Part shown: positions 53,081 through 59,737 of the stretch, one piece after another | Numbering within the stretch: position 1 is the first letter of the stretch | Layout: each line of letters starts with the position of its first letter | Origin: Achromobacter dolens | GTDB taxonomy: Bacteria > Pseudomonadota > Gammaproteobacteria > Burkholderiales > Burkholderiaceae_B | Assembly: GCF_902859745.1 (NCBI RefSeq) | Contig: NZ_CADIJW010000011.1 | Location: 1 to 64,000, forward strand | Direction of reading: 5' to 3' | DNA: 64,000 nucleotides | Translations under genes and position numbers: made by a program | Notes under the pieces: generated by a model | The model's input: the letters and a program-made list of their open reading frames with translations, nothing else | Told to the model about the DNA's origin: nothing | Database searches by the model: none

Positions 53081-54103
53081 TTAAGCGGCCGAATCCAGCG
53101 CCGCTCGGCGGGCGTCGTAGGCCTTCTTGAGCGCGTCGTAGTGCTCGTCCGGTGCGTCGCGGAAGCCGTCGGCGACCAGGTCCAGGGCGTCGATGTTTGT
53201 GGCGCTCGTGATCTGCGCCAGCACAGGCGCCGGGTCATAGGCAACCTGTTGCGGCGCGCCGGCACCTTCCTCTGCCTGGTCGGCCCCAGGCTCGGGCTGG
53301 GCGAAGATGAAATCGCCGTCGAGCGTGTTGTCGTCCAGGTGCTGGTCGCGGCCGCTGCTGGCCATCTCGTCGAGGGCCGTCGCCTTCTGGAATTCGATGG
53401 ACAGCGGCAGGTACTTGGCCAGCCGGCGAATCACGGTCTTGCGGCCCATCTCCACGAAGTTGTCTTTCCAGGGGCCGTAGGCGCCCTTGCTTTGCGTTGC
53501 CGCCTTGATCTGGTCGATCTGGTACAGGCTCATGAATTCGAAGGCATGGCCGCCGCCTACGAGCTTCGCCACGGCATAGAAACCGGTGACGGCGCCACGT
53601 TCGCCCATGGCCGGCCGGTGTTCCAGCTTCTCGTCCAGGCCGTACACCAGGTCAAAGGTGTCGTTCTCGCAGACCTCGTGGGCGGCAATGCTCACGATCT
53701 GTCCGGAGCGGCGGGCCAGGTCGATCAGGCCCTTGTAGCCAACGATCACCTGCACCGACTTCACCCAGCGCTCATTGCCGCCGGCGTCCTTGCGCTTGGT
53801 GTTGAAGGGAACGAGGTAGGCATGGCCCAGAACGGTGTTCGGCTCCAACCCCATCTGCGCGCACTGACCGATGGCGCCCACCAGCGACGGGATGTCGCAT
53901 TCAGCCAGAGCCGGCGTGGTGGTGGCGGCGATCTGCGCGACTTTGAGCAGGCGGTCGGCGGAAAGGTGCTTGGGCAGCATCTTCTGGATCTCGCCCTTGC
54001 GCTTTTCCAGCAGGTGGGCGATCTGGTCCTTCGGCTTCATGCTGGCCAGCTGCTGGGACTGTGCCTGGCCGGTGGCCACGGCTTTCAATTTGGATGCGCT
54101 CAT
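53081..54103 (-). CDS. recT: Phage single-strand annealing recombinase RecT
   Basis: 340 residues. Clear RecT features: MKPKDQIAHLLEKRKGEIQKMLPKHLSADRLLKVAQIA, CAQMGLEPNTVLGHAYLVPFNTKR, VQVIVGYKGLIDLARRSGQI and KTVIRRLAKYLPLS. It anneals complementary strands after exonuclease resection. The C-terminal 70 residues are acidic and variable. Its ATG overlaps the YqaJ exonuclease stop by 4 bases, coupling the two partners. Confidence 0.95.
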   Translation of the reverse strand: MSASKLKAVATGQAQSQQLASMKPKDQIAHLLEKRKGEIQKMLPKHLSADRLLKVAQIAATTTPALAECDIPSLVGAIGQCAQMGLEPNTVLGHAYLVPFNTKRKDAGGNERWVKSVQVIVGYKGLIDLARRSGQIVSIAAHEVCENDTFDLVYGLDEKLEHRPAMGERGAVTGFYAVAKLVGGGHAFEFMSLYQIDQIKAATQSKGAYGPWKDNFVEMGRKTVIRRLAKYLPLSIEFQKATALDEMASSGRDQHLDDNTLDGDFIFAQPEPGADQAEEGAGAPQQVAYDPAPVLAQITSATNIDALDLVADGFRDAPDEHYDALKKAYDARRAALDSAA

Positions 54104-55077
54104 TTCTTCGCTCCTTTCAGGCGGAAGACTCGGGTTTCGGAAGTGGTGCGGTAGGCGGCGGCGATATCGGGGTGAGCCAGCGCGAGGGCCTTGCCGTCCA
54201 GGCGGCTGGCGGACTGGCTTTTCCAGGTGGCGACTGGCTCGCCCTTGGCCGTCAGAATGGCGTTGGGCTCCATGAACGTCTGGATGCCGAACTTGAGCTC
54301 GTCGCGGCGTTCCTCGATGCGTTTGGCCTGGTCGCCGAGCTCGCGAAACTCGGCGAGCTGGGCCAGGATCTCGTCGGTTGCCTCGATCGCTTGGCCGTTG
54401 TCGCGGGCGTAGAGAAACTTCAGGTCGTCGAACGTTTCGGGATCGGGCGGGATGTCGGTCAGGACGTGGTTGGTCCAGAAGTCCACGGCCTTGGCGACCA
54501 TCGCGTCGATCGTCTCCTGATCGCGGCGCACTGCGTAGAAGGTCAGGTCATCCACGCCTACCAGCGTGGCGTAGAGGCACGCCTCGCGGCCGGTGACGGC
54601 CAGTCCGGTCATGGACTGCGCCGCATAGTGAATCGGCACGTCGTCGGTTCCCATGTCGCCCCACTCGTGGGCGACGAACGGATGCACGGTCTTGACCTCG
54701 CCGTTCTGGATCGAGCCCAGCTCGAGCGGCGCGAGCCAGGGGAATGCCGCCAGGGCCTGCTCGGTGACGCGCCACTCGAAGTCGATCTCGACCGACAGGA
54801 AGCTGTGGTCGGGGTGCGTGTAGCGTTCGTTCACGGCGACAACGTCCAGGCCGTAGTCCTCGCGCAGCATGGCCACCACGACTGGCTCAAGGCGTTTGCC
54901 ACGGTTGAGCACCTTCGTCTTGGCGGGGTCGTCTTCGCGATAGGCGTCACGGCGGGTCTTTTCGGCCCACACCTGCAGGGGCGTCTTCCACTTGCTGACG
55001 CCGTACAGCGCGGCCATGTCGGTGCCGCCGAGGAAGCGGGTGCGGTCCAGGGCGATAGGTTCAGAAATAGCGTTCAC
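54100..55077 (-). CDS. YqaJ-family viral recombinase exonuclease
   Basis: 325 residues. PD-(D/E)XK nuclease of the lambda-Exo/YqaJ type: LGGTDMAALYGVSKWKTPLQVWAEK, RGKRLEPVVVAMLRE, and catalytic Asp/Glu-X-Lys in VEIDFEW and GEVKTVHPF. It resects DNA 5' to 3' to supply single strands to RecT. The start is GTG at 55077. Together with recT it forms the phage recombination module. Confidence 0.93.
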   Translation of the reverse strand: MNAISEPIALDRTRFLGGTDMAALYGVSKWKTPLQVWAEKTRRDAYREDDPAKTKVLNRGKRLEPVVVAMLREDYGLDVVAVNERYTHPDHSFLSVEIDFEWRVTEQALAAFPWLAPLELGSIQNGEVKTVHPFVAHEWGDMGTDDVPIHYAAQSMTGLAVTGREACLYATLVGVDDLTFYAVRRDQETIDAMVAKAVDFWTNHVLTDIPPDPETFDDLKFLYARDNGQAIEATDEILAQLAEFRELGDQAKRIEERRDELKFGIQTFMEPNAILTAKGEPVATWKSQSASRLDGKALALAHPDIAAAYRTTSETRVFRLKGAKK

Positions 55078-55079
55078 GA

Positions 55080-55277
55080 TCAGTCCTTCGCGGCGTATGC
55101 CGTCGGGCGCCCGTCTTGGGCGGTGGGAGTGGGGGAGTGGGCATCCCGCGTCGGGCCGACCATGCCGCTGGCCAGCAGCACCACCGCGCCGGCGAAGATC
55201 GCGGCGACGCCGGCGAAGTCCAGGTCACGGCCGGAAAGGCGGGCGCGGTGCCAGAGGTTGCGCAGCCGACGGATCAT
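55080..55277 (-). CDS. Hypothetical small single-pass membrane protein
   Basis: 65 residues with one hydrophobic segment (FAGVAAIFAGAVVLLASGMVG) after a basic N-terminus (MIRRLRNLWHRAR), predicting an N-in topology. ATG at 55277 is supported by GGAGGT. It overlaps the 33-codon gene upstream by 4 bases and precedes yqaJ by 2, inside the recombination operon. Confidence 0.6.
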   Translation of the reverse strand: MIRRLRNLWHRARLSGRDLDFAGVAAIFAGAVVLLASGMVGPTRDAHSPTPTAQDGRPTAYAAKD

Positions 55278-55375
55278 GCAGACCTCCGCCGGTAGGCCAT
55301 CCAGGCATCCCCCAGCAGGCCCAGGGGATAGGCGGCGCATAGGCCGCCCAGGATGAAGAGGAGTAGGGCGGTCAT
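55274..55375 (-). CDS. Hypothetical 33-residue membrane peptide
   Basis: MTALLLFILGGLCAAYPLGL followed by a polar tail ending YRRRSA: one transmembrane helix. It is bounded by 4-base ATGA overlaps on both sides, with the 125-residue gene before it and the 65-residue gene after it. Such overlaps are good evidence of translation for so small a frame. Confidence 0.5.
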   Translation of the reverse strand: MTALLLFILGGLCAAYPLGLLGDAWMAYRRRSA

Positions 55376-55749
55376 TGGCGGGCCCCGAAGGTCACGCGCT
55401 GGCCGTCCTCGCAGCGGTCCGCGAGGTCGGAGGTCAACTGTCGGACTGCCACACTGACCCAAAGGTGAAATAAGGCCCCCACCGCAGCCAACGGGGCCCG
55501 ATTCATAACCGCGCGCACCGCCAATGCAAACCCATCCTCGGCGAGCTGGTTGCCTTCGGTCGCGGCGTAGAGCGCTTCGGCGGCGCGCTGGCTGAAGTCG
55601 TATTCGCGGTGGATCAACTGATCGCGGCACAGCGCCAGATGCACGTCGCCGCCGAGGTCTCGCATCAGCTCTGCGCGCCGTTCCTCATCGTTGTAGGGGC
55701 GAAGAATCGCGGACGTGCCGCACGGGGTGGGAATCGTCATGCTGGACAT
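55372..55749 (-). CDS. Hypothetical phage protein
   Basis: 125 residues, soluble, mostly helical (EERRAELMRDLGGDVHLALCRDQLIHREYDFSQRAAEALYAATEGN). No family recognised. It starts at ATG 55749, one base after the stop of the upstream gene, and is part of the early leftward operon. Confidence 0.6.
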   Translation of the reverse strand: MSSMTIPTPCGTSAILRPYNDEERRAELMRDLGGDVHLALCRDQLIHREYDFSQRAAEALYAATEGNQLAEDGFALAVRAVMNRAPLAAVGALFHLWVSVAVRQLTSDLADRCEDGQRVTFGARQ

Positions 55750-55750
55750 G

Positions 55751-56098
55751 TCAGTTCCCCTTGGCGCGGTCAGATTCAGATGCCGGCGCCGGGCTCAACT
55801 CGATCGCCAGCAGGTTGCTGATCTGGTTTTCGATGTGGCTGGCCTTCGCCTCGGCCTCGGCGCGGATCTTCTTCACTTCCGCGCGCATCGACGCCACCCT
55901 GGAATCGATCAGTCGTTCGCGGTCAGGCAGCGTCAGGGTGATGCGGGCCTTGCCGATGAGCGTGTAGCCGCAATCGGTCATGTCCAGGTTGGTGTAGGAC
56001 AGGTCGCTGAGGCGGACCTTGTTCGGATCGGTGATTTCGTCGGGCGAGATCAGGCTGGTGGGCGTCAGCCATGCGCTGACGGTTTGGGTAACTTCCAT
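55751..56098 (-). CDS. Hypothetical phage protein with coiled coil
   Basis: 115 residues. The first 60 residues are beta-rich and mention of substrate is not possible; residues 60-98 (LIDSRVASMRAEVKKIRAEAEAKASHIENQISNLLAIE) form a probable coiled coil. ATG at 56098 is preceded by GGAGACC. Second gene of the leftward operon. Confidence 0.6.
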   Translation of the reverse strand: MEVTQTVSAWLTPTSLISPDEITDPNKVRLSDLSYTNLDMTDCGYTLIGKARITLTLPDRERLIDSRVASMRAEVKKIRAEAEAKASHIENQISNLLAIELSPAPASESDRAKGN

Positions 56099-56133
56099 GG
56101 TGGTCTCCTAGCCCCGGCACCCGGGGCGGGTGG

Positions 56134-56340
56134 TCAGGCAGAGGCGTGCAGGGCCGCACGGCGCGCGTAACGGGCCGGTGCGTTCTTGGCTTTTAGGTTG
56201 AGCGACCGCATTTGGCGCAGCACGTCGCCATGCTGGGCGCGCAGGTGCTTCGGGATTTTCTTCATCGCCGCGGCTAGTGCGCACCGCAACGAACGCACGC
56301 AGCGGCCTTTGCCGTCTTTACCCATGATCTTTGCTTGCAT
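56134..56340 (-). CDS. Hypothetical small basic phage protein
   Basis: 68 residues, strongly basic (KKIPKHLRAQHGDVLRQMRSLNLKAKNAPARYARRAALH), likely nucleic-acid binding. ATG at 56340 with GGGAGAACAG upstream. It is the first gene after the PL-type promoter, the place where lambda-like phages carry N or other early regulators; the resemblance is positional only. Confidence 0.55.
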   Translation of the reverse strand: MQAKIMGKDGKGRCVRSLRCALAAAMKKIPKHLRAQHGDVLRQMRSLNLKAKNAPARYARRAALHASA

Positions 56341-56384
56341 TGCTGTTCTCCCATTCCTCCCCGGGGTGGGGAGGTGTTGAGGAG

Positions 56385-56424
56385 AAATTAAGGCAAGCCT
56401 AACAATCATTCAATAGGCATGCCT
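56385..56424 (-). promoter_or_regulatory. Leftward early promoter PL with two operators (OL)
   Basis: Read on the minus strand: -35 TTGAAT (56408-56413), 17-base spacer, -10 TAATTT (56385-56390). Operator AGGCAAGCCT (56391-56400) fills the spacer and AGGCATGCCT (56415-56424) lies just upstream of the -35. Repressor binding would block the recombination operon. Confidence 0.85.
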
Positions 56425-56495
56425 AATTTTAAGACGAAAAGAAAGCCACTCAGAAGTGGCTATGTCTATTTACCAGTCAAAAAATGAGGCATGGC

Positions 56496-56867
56496 TCATG
56501 CACTCTGTGCCTTCGATGCTGTGGACGGCGTTCCAACGTAAGCTTCGACTTGCTTGAGTACCCATTCTTCAATCCCATCGCGCTGCGATACGGTGAGCTG
56601 GTAATACAGCTCTTTGGGGATTCGCGGAAATGGCCAATCTGAATCGAGCATTCGCTCTTTGGGCAGCTTGCCGTCTGCCAGCCAAGCCTCACTCACATTG
56701 AGCAGCTGTGCAACGCTAACCAAATTCGCACCGCGAATGTTCTTGGTCTTTCCGTTGAGCCAGTCGGCCACCGAGGGCGGTTTGATGTTCGCTGCGCGAG
56801 CAATGTCCACCTGCTTTACGCCGGTCTGGTCCATTGCTTCTCTGAGACGTTGTGCGAGTGTGCTCAT
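56496..56867 (-). CDS. Phage repressor (XRE-family, CI-like)
   Basis: 123 residues. N-terminal helix-turn-helix: QRLREAMDQTGVKQVDIARAANIKPPSVADWLNGKTKNIRGANLVSVAQLLNVSEAWLADG. The short C-terminal part (DWPFPRIPKELYYQLTVSQRDGIEEWVLKQVEAYV) is helical and lacks the LexA/CI autoprotease Ser-Lys pair, so induction may not use RecA cleavage. It lies between the two operator clusters and divergent from cro, as in lambda. Confidence 0.88.
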   Translation of the reverse strand: MSTLAQRLREAMDQTGVKQVDIARAANIKPPSVADWLNGKTKNIRGANLVSVAQLLNVSEAWLADGKLPKERMLDSDWPFPRIPKELYYQLTVSQRDGIEEWVLKQVEAYVGTPSTASKAQSA

Positions 56868-56893
56868 TCGGCAATCCTAAGTGGAAAATGAAT

Positions 56894-56953
56894 AGGTATG
56901 CCTTTTAATTCCATTAGGCATGTCTTGACTAAATTTAAGGCAAGCCTAATAAT
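56894..56953 (+). promoter_or_regulatory. Rightward early promoter PR with three operators (OR)
   Basis: Operators AGGTATGCCT (56894-56903), AGGCATGTCT (56916-56925) and AGGCAAGCCT (56938-56947), start-to-start exactly 22 bp. PR: -35 TTGACT (56925-56930), 17-base spacer, -10 AATAAT (56948-56953). Two operators overlap PR; the leftmost lies on the repressor side and may set its autoregulation. Confidence 0.88.
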
Positions 56954-56959
56954 CTTGGA

Positions 56960-57178
56960 GTGAACACTAAACACCCCGACTCCCAAATTATCGACGCGCT
57001 GGGTGGCACCGTAGCCGTCGCCCGCCTGTGCAGAGTGAAGCCGCCATCGGTCTCCGATTGGCGCAAGGAAGGAATACCGCCTGCGCGCCGCATGTACCTG
57101 CAGGCTGTGCGGCCCGGAGCCTTCGAGCCGGCGCCCGAGCTGGCCACGGCCGCGCCGCAGGAGCCGAGCCATGCGTGA
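56960..57178 (+). CDS. Cro-like regulator (YdaS/Cro family)
   Basis: 72 residues with an HTH of the Cro/YdaS type: SQIIDALGGTVAVARLCRVKPPSVSDWRKEGIPPARRMYLQAVRPGAF. The start is GTG at 56960; the inferred PR transcription start falls at or next to it, so the mRNA would be leaderless. It would lower repressor synthesis and allow lytic growth. First gene of the rightward operon. Confidence 0.88.
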   Translation: MNTKHPDSQIIDALGGTVAVARLCRVKPPSVSDWRKEGIPPARRMYLQAVRPGAFEPAPELATAAPQEPSHA

Positions 57179-57201
57179 CCTCGCGTACCGCCGGTGCCTG
57201 A

Positions 57202-57561
57202 TCAAGGCTGCTGTTGCCGCCGAGGAGGAAAGTCCTCGAACCATTGGCGATCGCGGCAATCGTCTGGATGGCCTGCGAGGATCGGCCCGTCTCCACGTAC
57301 GACTCCTCTTTCTGTGTGCACGTACACAAGCTGTCGTGATTCGACTATGGCGAGGACTCGGCCGACCGGATCGCGCCAGCCTGCAATCGGCTCGCCAACA
57401 GTCGCTTGGAACGGTTTGCCATTGTGATGAAACACTAGGGAATAGACCCGCGCCTCGGGGCGAAGGTGGCCATATGCGGAGGCATCCTGAATGAACAGCG
57501 CGTACTGCCGTTCGGCCATTTCTGCGTCTGCCGCGTCCGGCAAGAAGAATTTCACGCCCAT
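57202..57561 (-). CDS. Hypothetical protein, minus-strand moron
   Basis: 119 residues, start ATG 57561 with AAAGGAG upstream. It has a beta-rich core (EARVYSLVFHHNGKPFQATVGEPIAGWRDPVGRVLAIVESRQLVYVHT) and a charged tail rich in Arg/Gln. It runs against the rightward phage operon directly behind cro, a position that would make it expressed in the lysogen. No family recognised. Confidence 0.6.
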   Translation of the reverse strand: MGVKFFLPDAADAEMAERQYALFIQDASAYGHLRPEARVYSLVFHHNGKPFQATVGEPIAGWRDPVGRVLAIVESRQLVYVHTERGVVRGDGPILAGHPDDCRDRQWFEDFPPRRQQQP

Positions 57562-57650
57562 GCCCAGCTCCTTTCTCAAGGATGGTTTGTGTGAGGGCAG
57601 CCAGTTTAAGGGGAAGGGGCAGGGCGCCCATTCGCAGCAAGGAGCCTCCA

Positions 57651-57992
57651 ATGCGTGAATTCCGAACCTACGCAGACCTCGATATGAACGCCTGGCTCGA
57701 GCCTGCCGGCCGCGGTGGCGTTCGATTGGTGATAGAGGGCCCGAAAATGCGCCCTGAAGCTCCGACGCTCTTGGGCATGCGCCTACGTGATGGCGCTGGC
57801 AATCACATTGGTTATGCCACCTTTCGCCCCGTTAGCGATGCCGCAGGGCGATTCACATATGAGTTGGCCGAGATTATTCCTGGCTCGATCCCGCCAGCCG
57901 GTGTGACGGAGTGGAGCCGACCGTTTGGCTACCTCGTGATCGGCTGGGGTAAGAAATTCAGCGCGCCAGACTTTGGCGACCGTAATCCGTGA
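57651..57992 (+). CDS. Hypothetical protein
   Basis: 113 residues, start ATG 57651 with AAGGAG. Beta-rich soluble sequence (VRLVIEGPKMRPEAPTLLGMRLRDGAGNHIGYATFRPVSDAAGRFTYELAEII). It sits between two minus-strand genes and overlaps the 3' end of the next by 35 bases tail to tail. No family recognised. Confidence 0.6.
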   Translation: MREFRTYADLDMNAWLEPAGRGGVRLVIEGPKMRPEAPTLLGMRLRDGAGNHIGYATFRPVSDAAGRFTYELAEIIPGSIPPAGVTEWSRPFGYLVIGWGKKFSAPDFGDRNP

Positions 57993-58227
57993 TGGCCAGC
58001 ACGCCCGTACTTATGGCGCACTCGCCGTCCACTCCTCGCGTTACGCCGCTGCGTACCAGGCCTTTCTCTTCCAACTCCAGCAGAGCTGCGATGATCTCGT
58101 CGTCACCTGCGAACGCTTGTATTTCTTCCCATGCCGTTTCGGTATCGGCTGGAGCGCTCGGTGTACCCACTTTCACGCGTGCAAGCGTGTCGAGGATTCT
58201 GCGTTGGAGTCCTGCTTGTGTCGTCAT
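57958..58227 (-). CDS. Hypothetical protein, winged-helix-like, minus-strand moron
   Basis: 89 residues, start ATG 58227 with GGAAGGAAC upstream. Predicted helix-rich with LQRRILDTLARVKVG at the start and EIIAALLELEEKGLVRSGVTRG plus ITDYGRQSL, the pattern of a small winged helix DNA-binding domain (weak call). It is oriented against the phage early operon. Confidence 0.55.
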   Translation of the reverse strand: MTTQAGLQRRILDTLARVKVGTPSAPADTETAWEEIQAFAGDDEIIAALLELEEKGLVRSGVTRGVDGECAISTGVLAITDYGRQSLAR

Positions 58228-58641
58228 GGTCAGTTCCTTCCACATATGGTTGGGGTTGGGGAATCCCGATCATATATGGCTGGAACTGGCCGCCAAATTG
58301 GTTGGCAATTCTAGGTTGCGGATTCGTCCCGACATGCTCGGCCAGGCCAAATCAGCGCCAGTTGAGTATGCGTTTCTCGGACCAGAACTGGCGGCGGGGG
58401 GGGGGTTAGACCGGCAGGAGGTGCGGTGATGCGTTCACGACTACCATCCTTCGTCTACCCGACGATCTTCGGCAAGTTGATAGAGCTGTTTGCACGCAGG
58501 GCAGTTTGCGTAGATTTTTCCCGGGCCTGGAGATTAGCTTCTTGCGCATGCGCATGCGCACCAAAACGTTGCATTCATATTGTGCGAGCTATGCAGTCGT
58601 CAACGCTTATAGATCGCTGGAACGATCAGTCGGCCGCGCTC
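58228..58641. other. Non-coding stretch in the moron region
   Basis: About 410 bases with no supported gene. It contains TATATGG-type AT-rich steps near 58270 that could be the promoter of the minus-strand gene ending at 57958, and a run of ten G (58396-58405). The longer open frames crossing it have no ribosome-binding site and poor codon use. Confidence 0.5.
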
Positions 58642-59274
58642 TCATCGCAATTTCGAATGCTGGTTGCGTGCGAGGCTTGCGTAGACCCGGGTGTGCTCTT
58701 GCAACTCTCGATAGGCCTCCATGAAAATTGGATCATTGTCGGCACTCCAAACAGCCATAACTTTGTTGGCTTCGGCATATGCTTCAGCAGCGGCCCCATG
58801 GATAGAAAATGCCGCATCGATTTTCCCAACATCGGCAAAATCGTGGACAGGCATGCGGTCGAACGCCTCAAGGGCTACCTTGAACTCCATGCGCTGAACC
58901 CAAACCCACGCCGTTCGGAATGCGCTTACCTGATCGTATCCCAATGCATGTTCAAGTCGCTCCAACTTTTGGAAGAGATTGAGCACGATCGCCACGTAGC
59001 CATCGAGTGTCTGAGTTCGAGCGTCTTTGCGCAGCTTCTCAGCCAGTTTCGCTGCTTCTATGGCTTGTTGCTTGCCGACAAAAAAAGCACCGACGATGGC
59101 AAGAATCGAACCCACTGCTTGAATCCAGGCTGCGGCGTCAGCGCCGTTCGTCGGAGCGAAAGTTCCAGTTTCTGGGGAAAAAATCAGGGTCAGCGCACCA
59201 ACCGCCAATACAAACCCAGTCGTGCCAAGCGTCAGGGTGATGGCCCCGTACTTGAGGAACGCTCGAGTTTTCAT
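58642..59274 (-). CDS. Membrane-anchored helical protein, prophage moron (A)
   Basis: 210 residues. Two hydrophobic segments (about 9-31 and 46-65: LTLGTTGFVLAVGALTLIF, AAWIQAVGSILAIVGAFFVG), then a charged helical domain of about 140 residues starting KQQAIEAAKLAEKLRKDAR. The predicted topology puts the large C-terminal domain in the cytoplasm. ATG 59274 has GGAGAG. It opposes the lytic genes. No family recognised; the architecture fits membrane-tethered exclusion proteins, without proof. Confidence 0.65.
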   Translation of the reverse strand: MKTRAFLKYGAITLTLGTTGFVLAVGALTLIFSPETGTFAPTNGADAAAWIQAVGSILAIVGAFFVGKQQAIEAAKLAEKLRKDARTQTLDGYVAIVLNLFQKLERLEHALGYDQVSAFRTAWVWVQRMEFKVALEAFDRMPVHDFADVGKIDAAFSIHGAAAEAYAEANKVMAVWSADNDPIFMEAYRELQEHTRVYASLARNQHSKLR

Positions 59275-59301
59275 AGTCTCTCCGGTCTGAGTGCGCGTCA
59301 T

Positions 59302-59328
59302 ATTAGCGCGCCCAAGGGGGGCGCTAAT
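59302..59328 (-). terminator. Hairpin terminator for the 64-residue gene
   Basis: ATTAGCGCGCCC-AAG-GGGGGCGCTAAT, 12-base arms with one mismatch, overlapping the stop of the minus-strand gene to its right. It separates that gene from membrane protein A. Confidence 0.65.
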
Positions 59329-59518
59329 TTCCAGGGTTGGTATCCACCAGGAGGTGCCGAGCGGCGTCGCGAGCCTCATCACGAGCTACAGCCTCTGATG
59401 GAGCACATTCTTCGCAGTTCTTGTATCCCTTCCCAGGGATGCTCACGTACCAATCCCAGTACTTGCGGCCAATTCTCCGAAGGGAAATGTAGCAGTCCAG
59501 ATCGGTGTCGTTGTTCAT
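59324..59518 (-). CDS. Hypothetical small protein, minus-strand moron
   Basis: 64 residues, acidic N-terminus (MNNDTDLDCYISLRRIGRKYWDWYVSIPGKGYKNCEECAPSEA) with three Cys and four Trp/Tyr in a short beta-like stretch. TGAGG precedes the ATG at 59518. No family recognised. It ends in the hairpin at 59302-59328. Confidence 0.55.
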   Translation of the reverse strand: MNNDTDLDCYISLRRIGRKYWDWYVSIPGKGYKNCEECAPSEAVARDEARDAARHLLVDTNPGN

Positions 59519-59590
59519 TTTTGATACCTCAATCAGGTAGTTGGCGAACTCTTAGTGTGCCGTCACGACCTGCGTCCTTGGCAATAGCGC

Positions 59591-59737
59591 ATGAATGATC
59601 GTCAACCGCTACCTGCTCCTCTGACCCCCCGCGATTGCAACCTGCGCGGCCTGCCGTTCATGCCGCCGGGAAGCCCGAACTGCACGGACCGGGCAGTAAG
59701 CTCCGACGGCGTCCCGGTCCCTGTGGGGTGCAGATGA
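59591..59737 (+). CDS. 48-residue gene, probable remnant of a DUF1376-type phage gene
   Basis: The segment LTPRDCNLRGLPFMPPG resembles the N-terminus of DUF1376 phage replication-associated proteins (LTP.DCDLR.LPFMPLD), but the sequence then loses similarity and stops after 48 codons. Its TGA overlaps the ATG of the replication gene (ATGA), so it may still serve as a translated leader. The N-terminal similarity is from memory of the family, not from a search. Confidence 0.5.
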   Translation: MNDRQPLPAPLTPRDCNLRGLPFMPPGSPNCTDRAVSSDGVPVPVGCR

